Below are positions 33,145 to 42,836 of a DNA stretch of 64,000 nucleotides, piece by piece. Both the position numbers and the translations under genes were made by a program. Source of the stretch: BACL11 sp945865535 (GTDB lineage: Bacteria > Bacteroidota > Bacteroidia > Flavobacteriales > BACL11); assembly GCA_947502765.1 (NCBI GenBank), contig CANNBA010000009.1:1-64000 (forward strand), read 5' to 3'. How positions within the stretch are numbered: position 1 is the first letter of the stretch; the number at the start of each line of letters is the position of its first letter. The notes under the pieces are model-generated. The model did not search any database. It was not told where the DNA came from and saw only the letters and a list, made by a program, of their open reading frames with translations.

Positions 33145-34983
33145 ATGAGTACAACAACCAATACTGTAGAACTTGACAAAGTAGTTATTAAGTTCGCAGG
33201 AGATTCCGGAGACGGAATGCAATTAACTGGGACCCAATTTACCGATACATCTGCCTTGTTTGGCAATGATTTAGCCACTTTTCCTGATTTTCCTGCCGAA
33301 ATTAGAGCCCCACAAGGCACTATTGCTGGGGTTTCAGGATTTCAAGTTCACATTGGGAATTCAGAAATTACCACTCCTGGAGATGTTGCTGATGTTTTGG
33401 TCGCTATGAATCCAGCTGCTTTAAAAGCAAATAAGAATTGGGTAAAAAATGGAGGAACAATCATTGTAAATATTGATAGTTTTGATACAAGAGAAATTGA
33501 AAAAGCTGGCTATAAAAATAATCCTCTTGAAGACGGATCTTTTGAAGGTTATAATATAATTCAAGCACCTATTAGTTCTTTAACTAGAGATGCCCTAGCA
33601 GATTCTGGGCTAGATGGTAAAAGCATAGGGCGATCAAAAAATATGTTTGCTTTAGGTATTGTTTATTGGTTGTTTTCAAGACCAATGGAACAAACAGAGA
33701 ATTTTTTAAGAAAGAAATTTGCCAAAAAACCAGAACTTATTGATGCTAATATTAAAGTGATGCATACAGGCTACAATTTTGCTGAAACAATTGAAGCCCT
33801 ACCAACATCTTATACTGTCCTCAAAGCCAATATAGAAAAAGGGACTTACAGAAACATAATGGGGAACCAAGCAACTGCATGGGGATTTATAGCAGCAGCT
33901 GAAAAATCAAAAAAAGAATTGTTTTTAGGATCTTATCCTATTACCCCTGCATCTGATATTTTACACGAGCTAGCAAAATATAAAAACTTAGGAGTAAAAA
34001 CCTTTCAAGCTGAAGATGAAATTGCTGGAATTTGCTCTGCTATTGGTGCTAGTTTTTCAGGTGCTCTTGCTATTACTACTACTTCTGGACCAGGTTTTGC
34101 TCTTAAAGCAGAGGCTTTAGGCCTTGCTATGATTACAGAACTCCCTCTGGTTGTTGTTGATGTGCAAAGAGGCGGGCCTTCAACAGGACTTCCCACTAAA
34201 ACCGAACAATCTGATTTATTTCAAGCCCTTTATGGTAGAAATGGAGAAAGTCCTGTAATAGTAGTTGCGGCAAGTACTCCTGGAAATTGTTTTGATTGGG
34301 CGTATGAAGCCTCTAAATTAGCATTAGAACACAACACTCCTGTTGTACTATTAACTGATGGTTATTTAGGTAATGGAGCTGAGCCTTGGAAAATAAAATT
34401 GGTTAAAGATATGCCAAATATTACTCCACTTGTTGCGATAGAAGGAGAAGAATATCATCCTTATGCCAGAAGCACTTCAACTCTGGCAAGACAGCATGCA
34501 ATTCCAGGAACTCCAGGATTAGAACATAGATTAGGTGGATTGGAAAAAGACTTTATCACTGGCAATGTTTCTTACGATCCGGAGAACCATCAAAAAATGT
34601 CTATAATAAGACAAGAGAAAGTAGAAAGAGTTGCTGAATTTATTCCAAATCAAGAGGTTATTGGTGATGAAAAAGGAGATCTGCTAGTTGTTGGTTGGGG
34701 AGGTACTTATGGACACCTTTATTCATCTGTAAAACAACTAAGAAAAGAGGGGAAAAGTATTTCCCTTGCACAGTTCAATTACATCAATCCTTTGCCAAAA
34801 AATACAGCAGATATTTTGAAAAATTTCAAGAAAATTGTTGTTTGCGAAATCAATAATGGACAATTTGTGAATTATTTAAGAATGAAACATCCTGATTTTA
34901 AATACCAACAATTTAATCGTATTCAAGGGCTTCCATTCCAAACATCAGAATTAATAGAACACTTTAACAATTTATTATCTTAA
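33145..34983 (+). CDS. korA: 2-oxoacid:ferredoxin oxidoreductase, alpha subunit (gamma-alpha fusion)
   Basis: 612 residues. The N-terminal gamma domain (about 10-200) has FAGDSGDGMQLTG and FPDFPAEIRAPQGT; the alpha domain starts near 240 with NQATAWGF, GSYPITPASDIL, EDEIAGICSAIGAS, TTTSGPGFALKAEA and RGGPSTGLPTKTEQSDL, the KorA/PorA pattern. It pairs with KorB to convert 2-oxoglutarate (or a related 2-oxoacid) and CoA to acyl-CoA, CO2 and reduced ferredoxin. The substrate is inferred from family. It heads the operon leading into the NDH-1 genes. Confidence 0.94.
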   Translation: MSTTTNTVELDKVVIKFAGDSGDGMQLTGTQFTDTSALFGNDLATFPDFPAEIRAPQGTIAGVSGFQVHIGNSEITTPGDVADVLVAMNPAALKANKNWVKNGGTIIVNIDSFDTREIEKAGYKNNPLEDGSFEGYNIIQAPISSLTRDALADSGLDGKSIGRSKNMFALGIVYWLFSRPMEQTENFLRKKFAKKPELIDANIKVMHTGYNFAETIEALPTSYTVLKANIEKGTYRNIMGNQATAWGFIAAAEKSKKELFLGSYPITPASDILHELAKYKNLGVKTFQAEDEIAGICSAIGASFSGALAITTTSGPGFALKAEALGLAMITELPLVVVDVQRGGPSTGLPTKTEQSDLFQALYGRNGESPVIVVAASTPGNCFDWAYEASKLALEHNTPVVLLTDGYLGNGAEPWKIKLVKDMPNITPLVAIEGEEYHPYARSTSTLARQHAIPGTPGLEHRLGGLEKDFITGNVSYDPENHQKMSIIRQEKVERVAEFIPNQEVIGDEKGDLLVVGWGGTYGHLYSSVKQLRKEGKSISLAQFNYINPLPKNTADILKNFKKIVVCEINNGQFVNYLRMKHPDFKYQQFNRIQGLPFQTSELIEHFNNLLS

Positions 34984-34986
34984 ATT

Positions 34987-36009
34987 ATGACAGAAGTAGC
35001 AGTTCAACCATTAACAAATAAAGATTTTACAAGTGACCAAGATGTAAGATGGTGCCCTGGTTGTGGGGATTATGCCATCTTGAGGGCTATGCAAAAAGCG
35101 CTTCCTCAATTAGAAGAAAAAAAGGAAAACTATGTATTTATTGCAGGAATAGGATGTTCATCTAGATTTCCTTATTATATGAATACTTACGGATTCCACA
35201 CCATTCATGGTAGAGCCCCAGCAATTGCAACTGGAGTAAAATTAGCAAATCCTAAGTTAAAAGTTTGGCAAATAACAGGTGATGGTGATGCCTTAGCAAT
35301 TGGAGGAAATCATTTTATTCATGCAATTAGAAGAAATATCGATATTAATATTATACTTTTTAATAATGAAATTTATGGGCTAACTAAAGGCCAATTTTCT
35401 CCGACATCTCAGACGGGGATTAAAACAAAATCCAACCCTCATGGGACCGTAGATAAGCCTTTTATGCCAACAAAATTAGCGCTTGGAGCAGGAGCGACAT
35501 TTATAGCTCGAATTCCTGATACAAATCCTAAAGAGATGCAAGAAGTTTTTTTGGCGGCTGAAAATCATAGAGGGACTTCCCTTGTTGAAATTCTTCAAAA
35601 CTGTGTTATTTTTAATGACAAAACCTTTGCAGAGGTAACGGGAAAAGATGTGAAGCTAGATATGCAACTTTATCTAGAACATGGAAAACCAATGATTTTT
35701 GGAGCAGACAACAATAAAGGAATTATTCTAAATGGCTTAAAACTTGAAGTAGTAACTCTAGGGGAAAATGGTATTAGTGAATCAGATGTGTTAGTTCATG
35801 ATGCACACGAGCAAGATATAAGTTTACACATGATGATTGCAACAATGAGAGCTCCTAATTTCCCAGTTGCCATGGGAGTAATAAGAGCCGTAACTGAATT
35901 AACTTTTGACCAAGGAATGAATGCCCAATTGGAAGAAAATATAAAATCGGCAAAATTCAAAACTGCAGATGATCTTTTTACTAGTGGCGATACTTGGGTG
36001 GTGAGCTAA
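34987..36009 (+). CDS. korB: 2-oxoacid:ferredoxin oxidoreductase, beta subunit
   Basis: 340 residues, three bases after korA. WCPGCGDYAIL carries the CxxC of the [4Fe-4S] site, GIGCSSRFPYYMNTYGFHTI and HGRAPAIATG the TPP-side residues, and TGDGDALAIGGNHFIHAIRR with NNEIYGLTKGQ the TPP-binding GDG...N motif. Together with KorA it makes an oxygen-tolerant-type alpha-beta enzyme as found in aerobic Bacteroidota. The nuoA start is 22 bases downstream with no terminator between, which places the whole electron-transfer chain on one transcript. Confidence 0.94.
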   Translation: MTEVAVQPLTNKDFTSDQDVRWCPGCGDYAILRAMQKALPQLEEKKENYVFIAGIGCSSRFPYYMNTYGFHTIHGRAPAIATGVKLANPKLKVWQITGDGDALAIGGNHFIHAIRRNIDINIILFNNEIYGLTKGQFSPTSQTGIKTKSNPHGTVDKPFMPTKLALGAGATFIARIPDTNPKEMQEVFLAAENHRGTSLVEILQNCVIFNDKTFAEVTGKDVKLDMQLYLEHGKPMIFGADNNKGIILNGLKLEVVTLGENGISESDVLVHDAHEQDISLHMMIATMRAPNFPVAMGVIRAVTELTFDQGMNAQLEENIKSAKFKTADDLFTSGDTWVVS

Positions 36010-36031
36010 TTTAATTTAAAAAACCTAACTA

Positions 36032-36382
36032 ATGAACTCAGAGGGTTTAGTATTGTTCTTTTTAGCAGGAATTATCCTGGTGGGAATGGGTATGCTTCTA
36101 TCCTCATTACTTGCACCTAAAAAACAAAATGACGTCAAAGAAGAAGCTTATGAGTGTGGTATTCCAACTCAGGGACCAGCTTGGCTGCAATTTAAAGTTG
36201 GGTATTATTTATTTGCAATCATTTTCTTAATTTTTGACGTAGAAACTGTTTTTATTTTTCCTTGGGCCACTGTAATGAAAGAAATGGGAATGATCGCTTT
36301 TATTGAAATATTAATTTTCTTCATTATTCTTGGCTTAGGATTAATTTACGCTTGGAAAAAAGATGCTTTAAAATGGGAATAA
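36032..36382 (+). CDS. nuoA: NDH-1 subunit A
   Basis: 116 residues with three membrane helices. EEAYECGIPTQGPAWLQFKVGYY (quoted in part: YECGIP, FKVGYY) and FLIFDVETVFIFPW are the two signature loops of NuoA, the second carrying the Asp-Glu that helps carry quinone-site changes to the membrane arm. First NDH-1 gene, overlapping nuoB by 10 bases. Confidence 0.94.
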   Translation: MNSEGLVLFFLAGIILVGMGMLLSSLLAPKKQNDVKEEAYECGIPTQGPAWLQFKVGYYLFAIIFLIFDVETVFIFPWATVMKEMGMIAFIEILIFFIILGLGLIYAWKKDALKWE

Positions 36383-36945
36383 ATAATACAAACTCGGATC
36401 CTTTTGAGAAATCAAATTTAGCTTCTGACTTCCCTGGAGAAGTACTAGCGGCAGGCAATGGAGCAAATATAGTTATTACCTCAATTGATGGAGTAATTAA
36501 TTGGTCAAGAGCAAATTCACTTTGGCCTCTTGTTTTTGGAACTTCTTGTTGCGCTATTGAAATGATGGCGACCGGCAGTTCCAAACATGATTGGGCAAGA
36601 TTTGGGGTGGAGGTTGCAAGGGCAACTCCTAGGCAAGCTGATTTAATAGTAATTGCTGGAACTATAGTAAATAAAATGGCTCCTGTACTAAAAAGATTAT
36701 ACGACCAAATGGCAGAGCCAAAGTACGTAATTGCAATGGGGGCTTGTGCCATTTCTGGAGGCCCATTTTTCTATAACTCTTATTCGGTAGTAAAAGGTGC
36801 TGATCATGTTATTCCAGTTGATGTTTATGTCCCTGGTTGTCCTCCAAGGCCAGAATCTTTACTGCATGCTATTATGGAGCTTCAAAAGAAGATTAAGACA
36901 GAATCCATCTTAAAGCCAAGAGACCCAATGAAAGATTTCATATAA
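36373..36945 (+). CDS. nuoB: NDH-1 subunit B (N2 cluster subunit)
   Basis: 190 residues from the ATG at 36373 (MGINNTNSDPFEKSN); an ORF start at 36352 lies inside nuoA. GTSCCAIEMMATGSSKHDWARFG contains the tandem Cys pair (key part GTSCCAIEMM), and GACAISGGPF with VPGCPPRPE supply the other two cysteines that hold the N2 [4Fe-4S] cluster, the last electron carrier before quinone. One-base overlap with nuoC. Confidence 0.95.
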   Translation: MGINNTNSDPFEKSNLASDFPGEVLAAGNGANIVITSIDGVINWSRANSLWPLVFGTSCCAIEMMATGSSKHDWARFGVEVARATPRQADLIVIAGTIVNKMAPVLKRLYDQMAEPKYVIAMGACAISGGPFFYNSYSVVKGADHVIPVDVYVPGCPPRPESLLHAIMELQKKIKTESILKPRDPMKDFI

Positions 36946-37409
36946 TGACAAGAGATGAATTACAGCATAAAATCAATTCATTTGGAATAGAAATTTCTTT
37001 TCCTGAAACAGAAACTCCTACTCAATTCTTAACTGTTGAAGTAGCATCTAAAAATACTCATCAACTTATTTCAAAGTTAAAGAACTCTGATACTCATTTT
37101 GATTATATGTTTTGTCAAACCGGAATTGATTTTCCTTTACACATGGAGGTGCTTTATCATTTACGTTCTACTACACTCAATCATGAAGTTGTTGTAAAAG
37201 CAAAAATTGAAACTAGAGAAACCCCTAGTATTGATTCGGTTTATGATTTATACAAAACAGCCGAATATCACGAAAGAGAAATTTTTGATTTGTTTGGGGT
37301 TCAGTTTATCAATCATCCAGACTTAAGACGAATACTTTTGGATGATGATTGGGAAGGATATCCTCTAAGAAAAGACTACAAAGATGAAGTCAATATTGTA
37401 GAACTATAA
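36945..37409 (+). CDS. nuoC: NDH-1 subunit C
   Basis: 154 residues. TGIDFPLHMEVLYHL and YKTAEYHEREIFDLFGVQF, ending DWEGYPLRKDY, are the 30-kDa subunit signatures (HEREIFDLFG). The subunit forms part of the peripheral arm that carries the quinone-reducing module. It is separate from NuoD, overlapping it by one base, unlike the fused NuoCD of some groups. Confidence 0.93.
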   Translation: MTRDELQHKINSFGIEISFPETETPTQFLTVEVASKNTHQLISKLKNSDTHFDYMFCQTGIDFPLHMEVLYHLRSTTLNHEVVVKAKIETRETPSIDSVYDLYKTAEYHEREIFDLFGVQFINHPDLRRILLDDDWEGYPLRKDYKDEVNIVEL

Positions 37410-38530
37410 TGAGTCTCCAGCAATTATCTAAAGCAGCCGAATCACAAGAATATTTTGTGAACATGGGCCCCCAACACCCTTCAACTCATGGGGTTTTGCG
37501 TTTATTACTTACTTTAGATGGCGAAACAATAACTAATGTTGAGCCCCATTTAGGATACATTCACAGATCTATTGAAAAGATGTGTGAGAAAGATTCATAT
37601 CAGCAAATTGTTCACCTAACAGACAGAATGGATTATCTTTCCTGTCATATAAATAATGAGGCAGTCTGCTTAGCGGTTGAGAAAGGACTTGAACTAGAAG
37701 TTTCTGATAGAGTAAAAGTAATTAGAACTATAATGTCTGAACTTACGCGCCTTTCTTCACACCAACTTTGGTGGGGAGTTATGGGTATGGATTTAGGTGC
37801 AATTACATCATTTCTTTATGGGTTTCGTGATAGAGAAATGATTACTGATATTTTTGAGGAAACTTGTGGAGCTCGCTTAACCATGAATTACAACATTCCA
37901 GGGGGATTGATGTTCGATATTCATCCAAACTTTCAAACTAAAGTGAAGGAATTTATCGTCCATTTTAGAAAAAAATTACCTGAGTACGATCAATTAATGA
38001 CAGATAATGTAATTTTTAGAAACAGAACAGAGGGAATTGGAATTCTTACAAAAGAAGATGCCATTTCTTATGGGGTAACTGGGCCAACTGGCAGGGCTTC
38101 TGGCTGGAGTAATGATATTAGAAAGAAAAACCCATATTCTGCATACGACAGGGTTAACTTTACAGAAATTATTTACGCTGAGGGAGATTCCTTTGCAAGA
38201 TACAAAGCAAGAATACAGGAGATGTGGGAAAGTATGCATATCATAGAACAACTAATTGATAATATTCCCCAGGGTGAATATAAAGAACCCACAAAAGCGG
38301 TTATTAAATTACCCCAAACCGAAATTTATCAATCCGTTGAAACGGCAAGAGGTGAACTGGGAGTTTATATTAATAGTGATGGCAAAAAAAACCCTTATAG
38401 AGTAAAGTTCCGTTCGCCAGGATTTTCCAACTTAAACGCCCTTAACACAATGGCAAAAGGAGGTAAAATTGCCGATTTAGTAACAATAATGTCAACTATA
38501 GATTTAGTAATTCCAGATATAGACAGATAA
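37409..38530 (+). CDS. nuoD: NDH-1 subunit D (49-kDa, quinone site)
   Basis: 373 residues. NMGPQHPSTHGVLRL, EPHLGYIHRSIEKM, DRMDYLSCHINNEA and a C-terminal GDLVTI-like IADLVTIMSTIDLVIPDIDR match the quinone-binding 49-kDa subunit, with the conserved His and Tyr-equivalent positions of the hydrogenase-like fold. The stop overlaps the nuoH start by one base (TAATG). This is where nuoE, nuoF and nuoG normally sit; they are absent. Confidence 0.95.
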   Translation: MSLQQLSKAAESQEYFVNMGPQHPSTHGVLRLLLTLDGETITNVEPHLGYIHRSIEKMCEKDSYQQIVHLTDRMDYLSCHINNEAVCLAVEKGLELEVSDRVKVIRTIMSELTRLSSHQLWWGVMGMDLGAITSFLYGFRDREMITDIFEETCGARLTMNYNIPGGLMFDIHPNFQTKVKEFIVHFRKKLPEYDQLMTDNVIFRNRTEGIGILTKEDAISYGVTGPTGRASGWSNDIRKKNPYSAYDRVNFTEIIYAEGDSFARYKARIQEMWESMHIIEQLIDNIPQGEYKEPTKAVIKLPQTEIYQSVETARGELGVYINSDGKKNPYRVKFRSPGFSNLNALNTMAKGGKIADLVTIMSTIDLVIPDIDR

Positions 38531-39618
38531 TGAAATTTGATATTTACGATTTTACTGTATTGACATCATCCATTCACAAATCATTAAGTTCGGTAATGGG
38601 AGAAACGGCTGTTATGATTACTGAAATGATAATTGTTGGAATTGTTTTCCTTACTCTTTTTGCTTTATTAGGATTAGTTCTTGTATATGCGGAAAGAAAA
38701 GTATGTGCTTTCTTCCAGCAAAGATTAGGTCCTATGAGAGTTGGGTTTTGGGGGACAGCACAAACACTTGCTGATGCCATAAAACTATTATTAAAAGAGC
38801 CTTTAATGACAAAATCAGCAGATAAATTTTTATTTAACTTAGCTCCTTTTATCATTATTACCTCATCCTTTATGGGATTGGCTGCAATTCCGTTTGCACT
38901 AGGATTACATGCATTGGATTTAAATATTGGAGTCTTTTATGTAACTGCTATTTCCTCTATTGGAGTTGCAGGAATTTTACTTGCCGGTTGGGCATCAAAT
39001 AATAAATACTCTCTTATTGGAGCAATGAGAAGTGGAGCTCAAATTGTAAGTTACGAACTTTCCGTTGGTCTTTCTCTTTTAACTATTGTAGTACTAACAG
39101 GGTCTTTACAATTTTCTGAAATCATTGAAAGCCAAAGAGAGGGCTGGTGGATTTTTAGAGGCCATATTCCTGCATGTATTGCTTTTATAATTTATTTAAT
39201 TGCAGGAACAGCAGAAACAAACAGAGGGCCTTTTGATTTAGCAGAAGCAGAATCGGAGCTTACTGCGGGCTTTCATACTGAATATTCGGGGATGAAATTT
39301 GCTTTTTTCTTTTTAGCAGAATTTGTAAATATGTTCATCATTGCCGCAATAGGAGCAACTGTATTTTTAGGAGGCTGGATGCCTTTACATTTTGGGGAGC
39401 TTACAGCATTTAACCAGATAATGGACTTTATCCCTCCTATTTTTTGGTTCTTAGGAAAAGTTGCATTTATTATCTTTATAATGATGTGGTTTAAATGGAC
39501 TTTCCCAAGGTTAAGAATTGACCAATTACTTACATTGGAATGGAAATATTTACTCCCAATAAATCTAGTTAATATTTTAATAATGGCATTTATTGTCCTA
39601 ATGGGCTGGCACTTTTAA
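38530..39618 (+). CDS. nuoH: NDH-1 subunit H
   Basis: 362 residues with eight or more membrane helices. YAERKVCAFFQQRLGPMRVG is the conserved quinone-cavity segment, GTAETNRGPFDLAEAESELTAG (core: NRGPFDLAEAESEL) the second, and EYSGMKFAFFF the third. It anchors the peripheral arm to the membrane and lines the quinone chamber. Follows nuoD directly with a one-base overlap. Confidence 0.95.
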   Translation: MKFDIYDFTVLTSSIHKSLSSVMGETAVMITEMIIVGIVFLTLFALLGLVLVYAERKVCAFFQQRLGPMRVGFWGTAQTLADAIKLLLKEPLMTKSADKFLFNLAPFIIITSSFMGLAAIPFALGLHALDLNIGVFYVTAISSIGVAGILLAGWASNNKYSLIGAMRSGAQIVSYELSVGLSLLTIVVLTGSLQFSEIIESQREGWWIFRGHIPACIAFIIYLIAGTAETNRGPFDLAEAESELTAGFHTEYSGMKFAFFFLAEFVNMFIIAAIGATVFLGGWMPLHFGELTAFNQIMDFIPPIFWFLGKVAFIIFIMMWFKWTFPRLRIDQLLTLEWKYLLPINLVNILIMAFIVLMGWHF

Positions 39619-40109
39619 TGATGAAAGCGATTATTGATTATATAAAAGAAGTTGTTAGCGGAGTAAAAACCCTAATAAATGGGATGAAAGTTACAGGTTA
39701 CTATATTTCGCATCCTAAAGAAATTATTACCCAACAGTATCCTGAAAATAAAGACACTCTAAAAATGATGGATCGTTTTAGAGGAGAGGTGATTATGCCT
39801 CATGATGAAAATAATGAGCATGCATGTACCGGATGTCAGGCCTGTGAAATTGCTTGTCCCAATGGATCTATTGAAATTATTCACGATAGAGTTTTAGATG
39901 AAGAAAGTGGTAAAAAGAAGAAAACTATTATAAAGCATATTTATCATTTAAGCATGTGTACTATGTGTAATCTCTGTATCCCAGCTTGCCCCACTAACGC
40001 AATTATTATGGGACAAAACTTTGAGCATGCTGTTTTTGATAGATCTAAGCTAACAAAAGTGTTGAATAGGCCTGGATCAAAATTGAGAGCTGGAGTAGAA
40101 GAAGAATAA
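39618..40109 (+). CDS. nuoI: NDH-1 subunit I (2x[4Fe-4S])
   Basis: 163 residues. CTGCQACEIACPNGSI and CTMCNLCIPACPTNAI are the two cluster motifs (N6a/N6b) that pass electrons to NuoB. In complexes without NuoEFG, this subunit is the natural docking point for ferredoxin, as in chloroplast NDH. Both flanking genes overlap or abut by one base. Confidence 0.95.
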   Translation: MMKAIIDYIKEVVSGVKTLINGMKVTGYYISHPKEIITQQYPENKDTLKMMDRFRGEVIMPHDENNEHACTGCQACEIACPNGSIEIIHDRVLDEESGKKKKTIIKHIYHLSMCTMCNLCIPACPTNAIIMGQNFEHAVFDRSKLTKVLNRPGSKLRAGVEEE

Positions 40110-40615
40110 TGGAGACCACTATATTTTATACAATATCCTTTATCATTTTAGTATTTTCTGTGCTTACGGTTACTACAAAAAAAATATTGAGAGCAGCAGT
40201 ATATTTACTATTTACATTGGTGGCAACTGCTGCATTTTATTTTATGATGGAGTATAATTTCTTAGCGGCAGTACAACTTACTGTTTATGCTGGAGGGATT
40301 GTAGTGCTGATTATTTTCTCCATTTTACTTACCCATCAAATTAATTTAGATCTGAAAAAAATAAGTACGGTTAAAATAATATCCTCTGCGCTTGCCGCAT
40401 TATTTGGAGTTATTTTAGTAGTTAATACAATATATAATCACCCATTTTTGGGAATTGATTTGGAAGTTTCTGATACCTCAGTAAATGCAATTGGAAGGCA
40501 GCTTCTAAGTTATGAAAAAGGAGGTTATGTCTTGCCATTTGAAGTCATTAGTATTTTATTATTAGCGGCAATGATTGGATCAATTATAATTGTTAAAAAG
40601 AGGCAAAATGATTAA
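40109..40615 (+). CDS. nuoJ: NDH-1 subunit J
   Basis: 168 residues, five hydrophobic helices. FLAAVQLTVYAGGIVVLIIFSI is the conserved helix-3 region with the pi-bulge and a Tyr-Ala-Gly-Gly core, and the C-terminal helix is IISILLLAAMIGSIIIVKK-like (VISILLLAAMIGSIIIVKK). Overlaps nuoK by 8 bases. Confidence 0.93.
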   Translation: METTIFYTISFIILVFSVLTVTTKKILRAAVYLLFTLVATAAFYFMMEYNFLAAVQLTVYAGGIVVLIIFSILLTHQINLDLKKISTVKIISSALAALFGVILVVNTIYNHPFLGIDLEVSDTSVNAIGRQLLSYEKGGYVLPFEVISILLLAAMIGSIIIVKKRQND

Positions 40616-40925
40616 GGGAATTAGCATATATGATATAATCACAGTAAGTACATTAATGTTCTTTATTGGTGCTTACGGATTTATCAGTCGTAAAAATTTA
40701 ATTACTATGTTGATGGCAATTGAGCTGATGCTAAATGCAGTAAATATCAATTTTGTTGCTTTTAACAAATACTTACATCCGCAAAATATGGAAGGACATT
40801 TTTACGCCTTATTTATTATAGCAATAGCAGCAGCAGAAGCAGCAGTGGCTATTGCAATTATTATTAACCTATACAGAAATCTCAACTCTATTGATGTGGA
40901 GGATGTAAATAATATGAAACACTAA
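40608..40925 (+). CDS. nuoK: NDH-1 subunit K
   Basis: 105 residues from the ATG at 40608 (MIKGISIYDIITVSTLMFFI); an in-frame extension to 40590 lies inside nuoJ. Three helices; the conserved acidic residues occur in LLMAIELMLNAVNINFV-like AIELMLNAVNINFVAF and AAAEAAVAIAI. Two bases separate it from nuoL. Confidence 0.93.
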   Translation: MIKGISIYDIITVSTLMFFIGAYGFISRKNLITMLMAIELMLNAVNINFVAFNKYLHPQNMEGHFYALFIIAIAAAEAAVAIAIIINLYRNLNSIDVEDVNNMKH

Positions 40926-40927
40926 TT

Positions 40928-42835
40928 ATGGATTTCTCTTATACTCTATATATTGTTTTAATTCCATTATTTACATTTCTTATAACTGGATTATTGGGTC
41001 ATAAAATAAAAGATGCTGTTAGTGGATTAATCGGAACATTTGGCTTAGGAGCTTCTGCAGTTATATCCTATTTAACTGCTTATAATTACTTTTTCAAAGT
41101 AGGCAAAGTAGAGGGTGTTTACAAGGCGATAACCGCCTTCAATACCACTTGGATTAATTTTACGGATAAACTACATATTGATTTAGGAGTCTTGATTGAC
41201 CCTATTTCTGTAATGATGCTAGTAGTCATCACAACCGTTTCGTTACTTGTACACATTTACAGTTTAGGCTATATGAAAGGAGATAAAGGGTTTTCAAAAT
41301 TCTTTGCCTTTCTTTCTTTATTTACTTTCTCCATGCTAGGCTTAGTAGTCGCTACTAACATTTTTCAAATGTATATGTTTTGGGAATTAGTAGGGCTTTC
41401 TTCTTATTTACTTATAGGATATTATTACACCAAGCCATCTGCTGTAGCTGCAGCTAAGAAAGCCTTTATCGTTACACGTTTTGCTGATTTAGGTTTCTTA
41501 ATTGGGATTCTATTTTTATCGTACACAACCGGAACATTTGATTTTATTAGCTTAAATGAAAATGCATCTGTATTTGCACAAGCTGCTCCAATAGGGTTTA
41601 TGGGATTGTCTGTATTGACTTGGGCTTTAATCTTAATTTTTATCGGAGGGGCAGGAAAATCCGCAATGTTTCCCTTGCACATTTGGCTTCCTGATGCCAT
41701 GGAAGGCCCAACTCCAGTATCAGCACTTATTCATGCGGCTACTATGGTTGTTGCTGGGGTGTTTCTTGTCGCCAGATTATTCCCATTATTTAATGCAGTT
41801 GATGCAATAGCACTAGAAATTGTTGCAATTATAGGAGGGCTATCCTCTTTATTTGCCGCCATTATTGCTTGTACCCAAGTAGACATTAAAAGAGTTTTAG
41901 CTTTTTCTACTATGTCACAAATTGGCTATATGATGTTGGCTCTTGGGGTGTCTGGAATGGGAGAAGAAGGAACCGGATTTATGGCCTCTATGTTTCATTT
42001 ATTTACTCATGCAATGTTTAAAGCATTGCTTTTCTTAGGGGCTGGATCTATTATACATGCGGTACATTCCAACAATATAACTGAAATGGGCAACTTAAGA
42101 AAGTACCTGCCAATAACCCATATCACTTTTCTTATTGCATGTTTAGCAATTGCTGGTATCCCTCCTTTTTCTGGGTTCTTCAGTAAGGATGAAATCTTAG
42201 TAGCAGCAATGAATCATCATCCTATTTATTTTTGGATCGAATGGGCTGTAGCTGGTCTTACCGCATTTTATATGTTCCGTTTATATTTTGGAATATTTTG
42301 GGCAAATGACAAAAAATACGAACATGCACATGAATCTCCATTTAGCATGACCCTCCCATTAATCCTATTAGCAATTGCTACCATTTTTGTAGGATTTATT
42401 CCTTTTAATGAGTTGGTTACTTCAGATGGAGGATTGCTTCATATACATATGCATTGGGACATTGCCTTGGCATCAATTGCAATTGGTTTAGTGGGTATTA
42501 TTATTGCATTTATTTTCTATAAAAAAGAAAATGATTGGTCAAATAAAATGGAAAAATCCTTTGGGAGTCTCTATACTTATGCCCTCAATAAATTCTATTT
42601 TGATGAGCTATATATTTTTGTTACAAAAAAGATAATCTTCAAAAGAATTGCTACTCCAATGGCTTGGCTTGATAGAAATGTAATTAATGCCTCAGTAGAT
42701 GGAATTGCAACGGCAACAAATTATTGTTCTGATAAAATTAAAGGGATGCAATCTGGACAGGTGCAAGATTATTTAACTGCAATGTTGGTCTCCATTATTG
42801 TTTTGGTATTTATTGTAATTTATTTTATAATCTGA
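40928..42835 (+). CDS. nuoL: NDH-1 subunit L (antiporter-like)
   Basis: 635 residues, about 15 membrane helices plus the long lateral helix at the C-terminus. WELVGLSSYLLIGYYYTKPS, MEGPTPVSALIHAATMVVAG and STMSQIGYMMLALG are the conserved antiporter-like motifs with Glu, Lys and His residues for proton translocation. It is the distal proton pump of the membrane arm. Confidence 0.95.
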   Translation: MDFSYTLYIVLIPLFTFLITGLLGHKIKDAVSGLIGTFGLGASAVISYLTAYNYFFKVGKVEGVYKAITAFNTTWINFTDKLHIDLGVLIDPISVMMLVVITTVSLLVHIYSLGYMKGDKGFSKFFAFLSLFTFSMLGLVVATNIFQMYMFWELVGLSSYLLIGYYYTKPSAVAAAKKAFIVTRFADLGFLIGILFLSYTTGTFDFISLNENASVFAQAAPIGFMGLSVLTWALILIFIGGAGKSAMFPLHIWLPDAMEGPTPVSALIHAATMVVAGVFLVARLFPLFNAVDAIALEIVAIIGGLSSLFAAIIACTQVDIKRVLAFSTMSQIGYMMLALGVSGMGEEGTGFMASMFHLFTHAMFKALLFLGAGSIIHAVHSNNITEMGNLRKYLPITHITFLIACLAIAGIPPFSGFFSKDEILVAAMNHHPIYFWIEWAVAGLTAFYMFRLYFGIFWANDKKYEHAHESPFSMTLPLILLAIATIFVGFIPFNELVTSDGGLLHIHMHWDIALASIAIGLVGIIIAFIFYKKENDWSNKMEKSFGSLYTYALNKFYFDELYIFVTKKIIFKRIATPMAWLDRNVINASVDGIATATNYCSDKIKGMQSGQVQDYLTAMLVSIIVLVFIVIYFII

Positions 42836-42836
42836 T

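Noticed and set aside
38500..38560. A hidden nuoE, nuoF or nuoG between nuoD and nuoH
   Set aside because: nuoD stop and nuoH start overlap by one base, leaving no room, and no NuoE/F/G motif occurs elsewhere in the operon.
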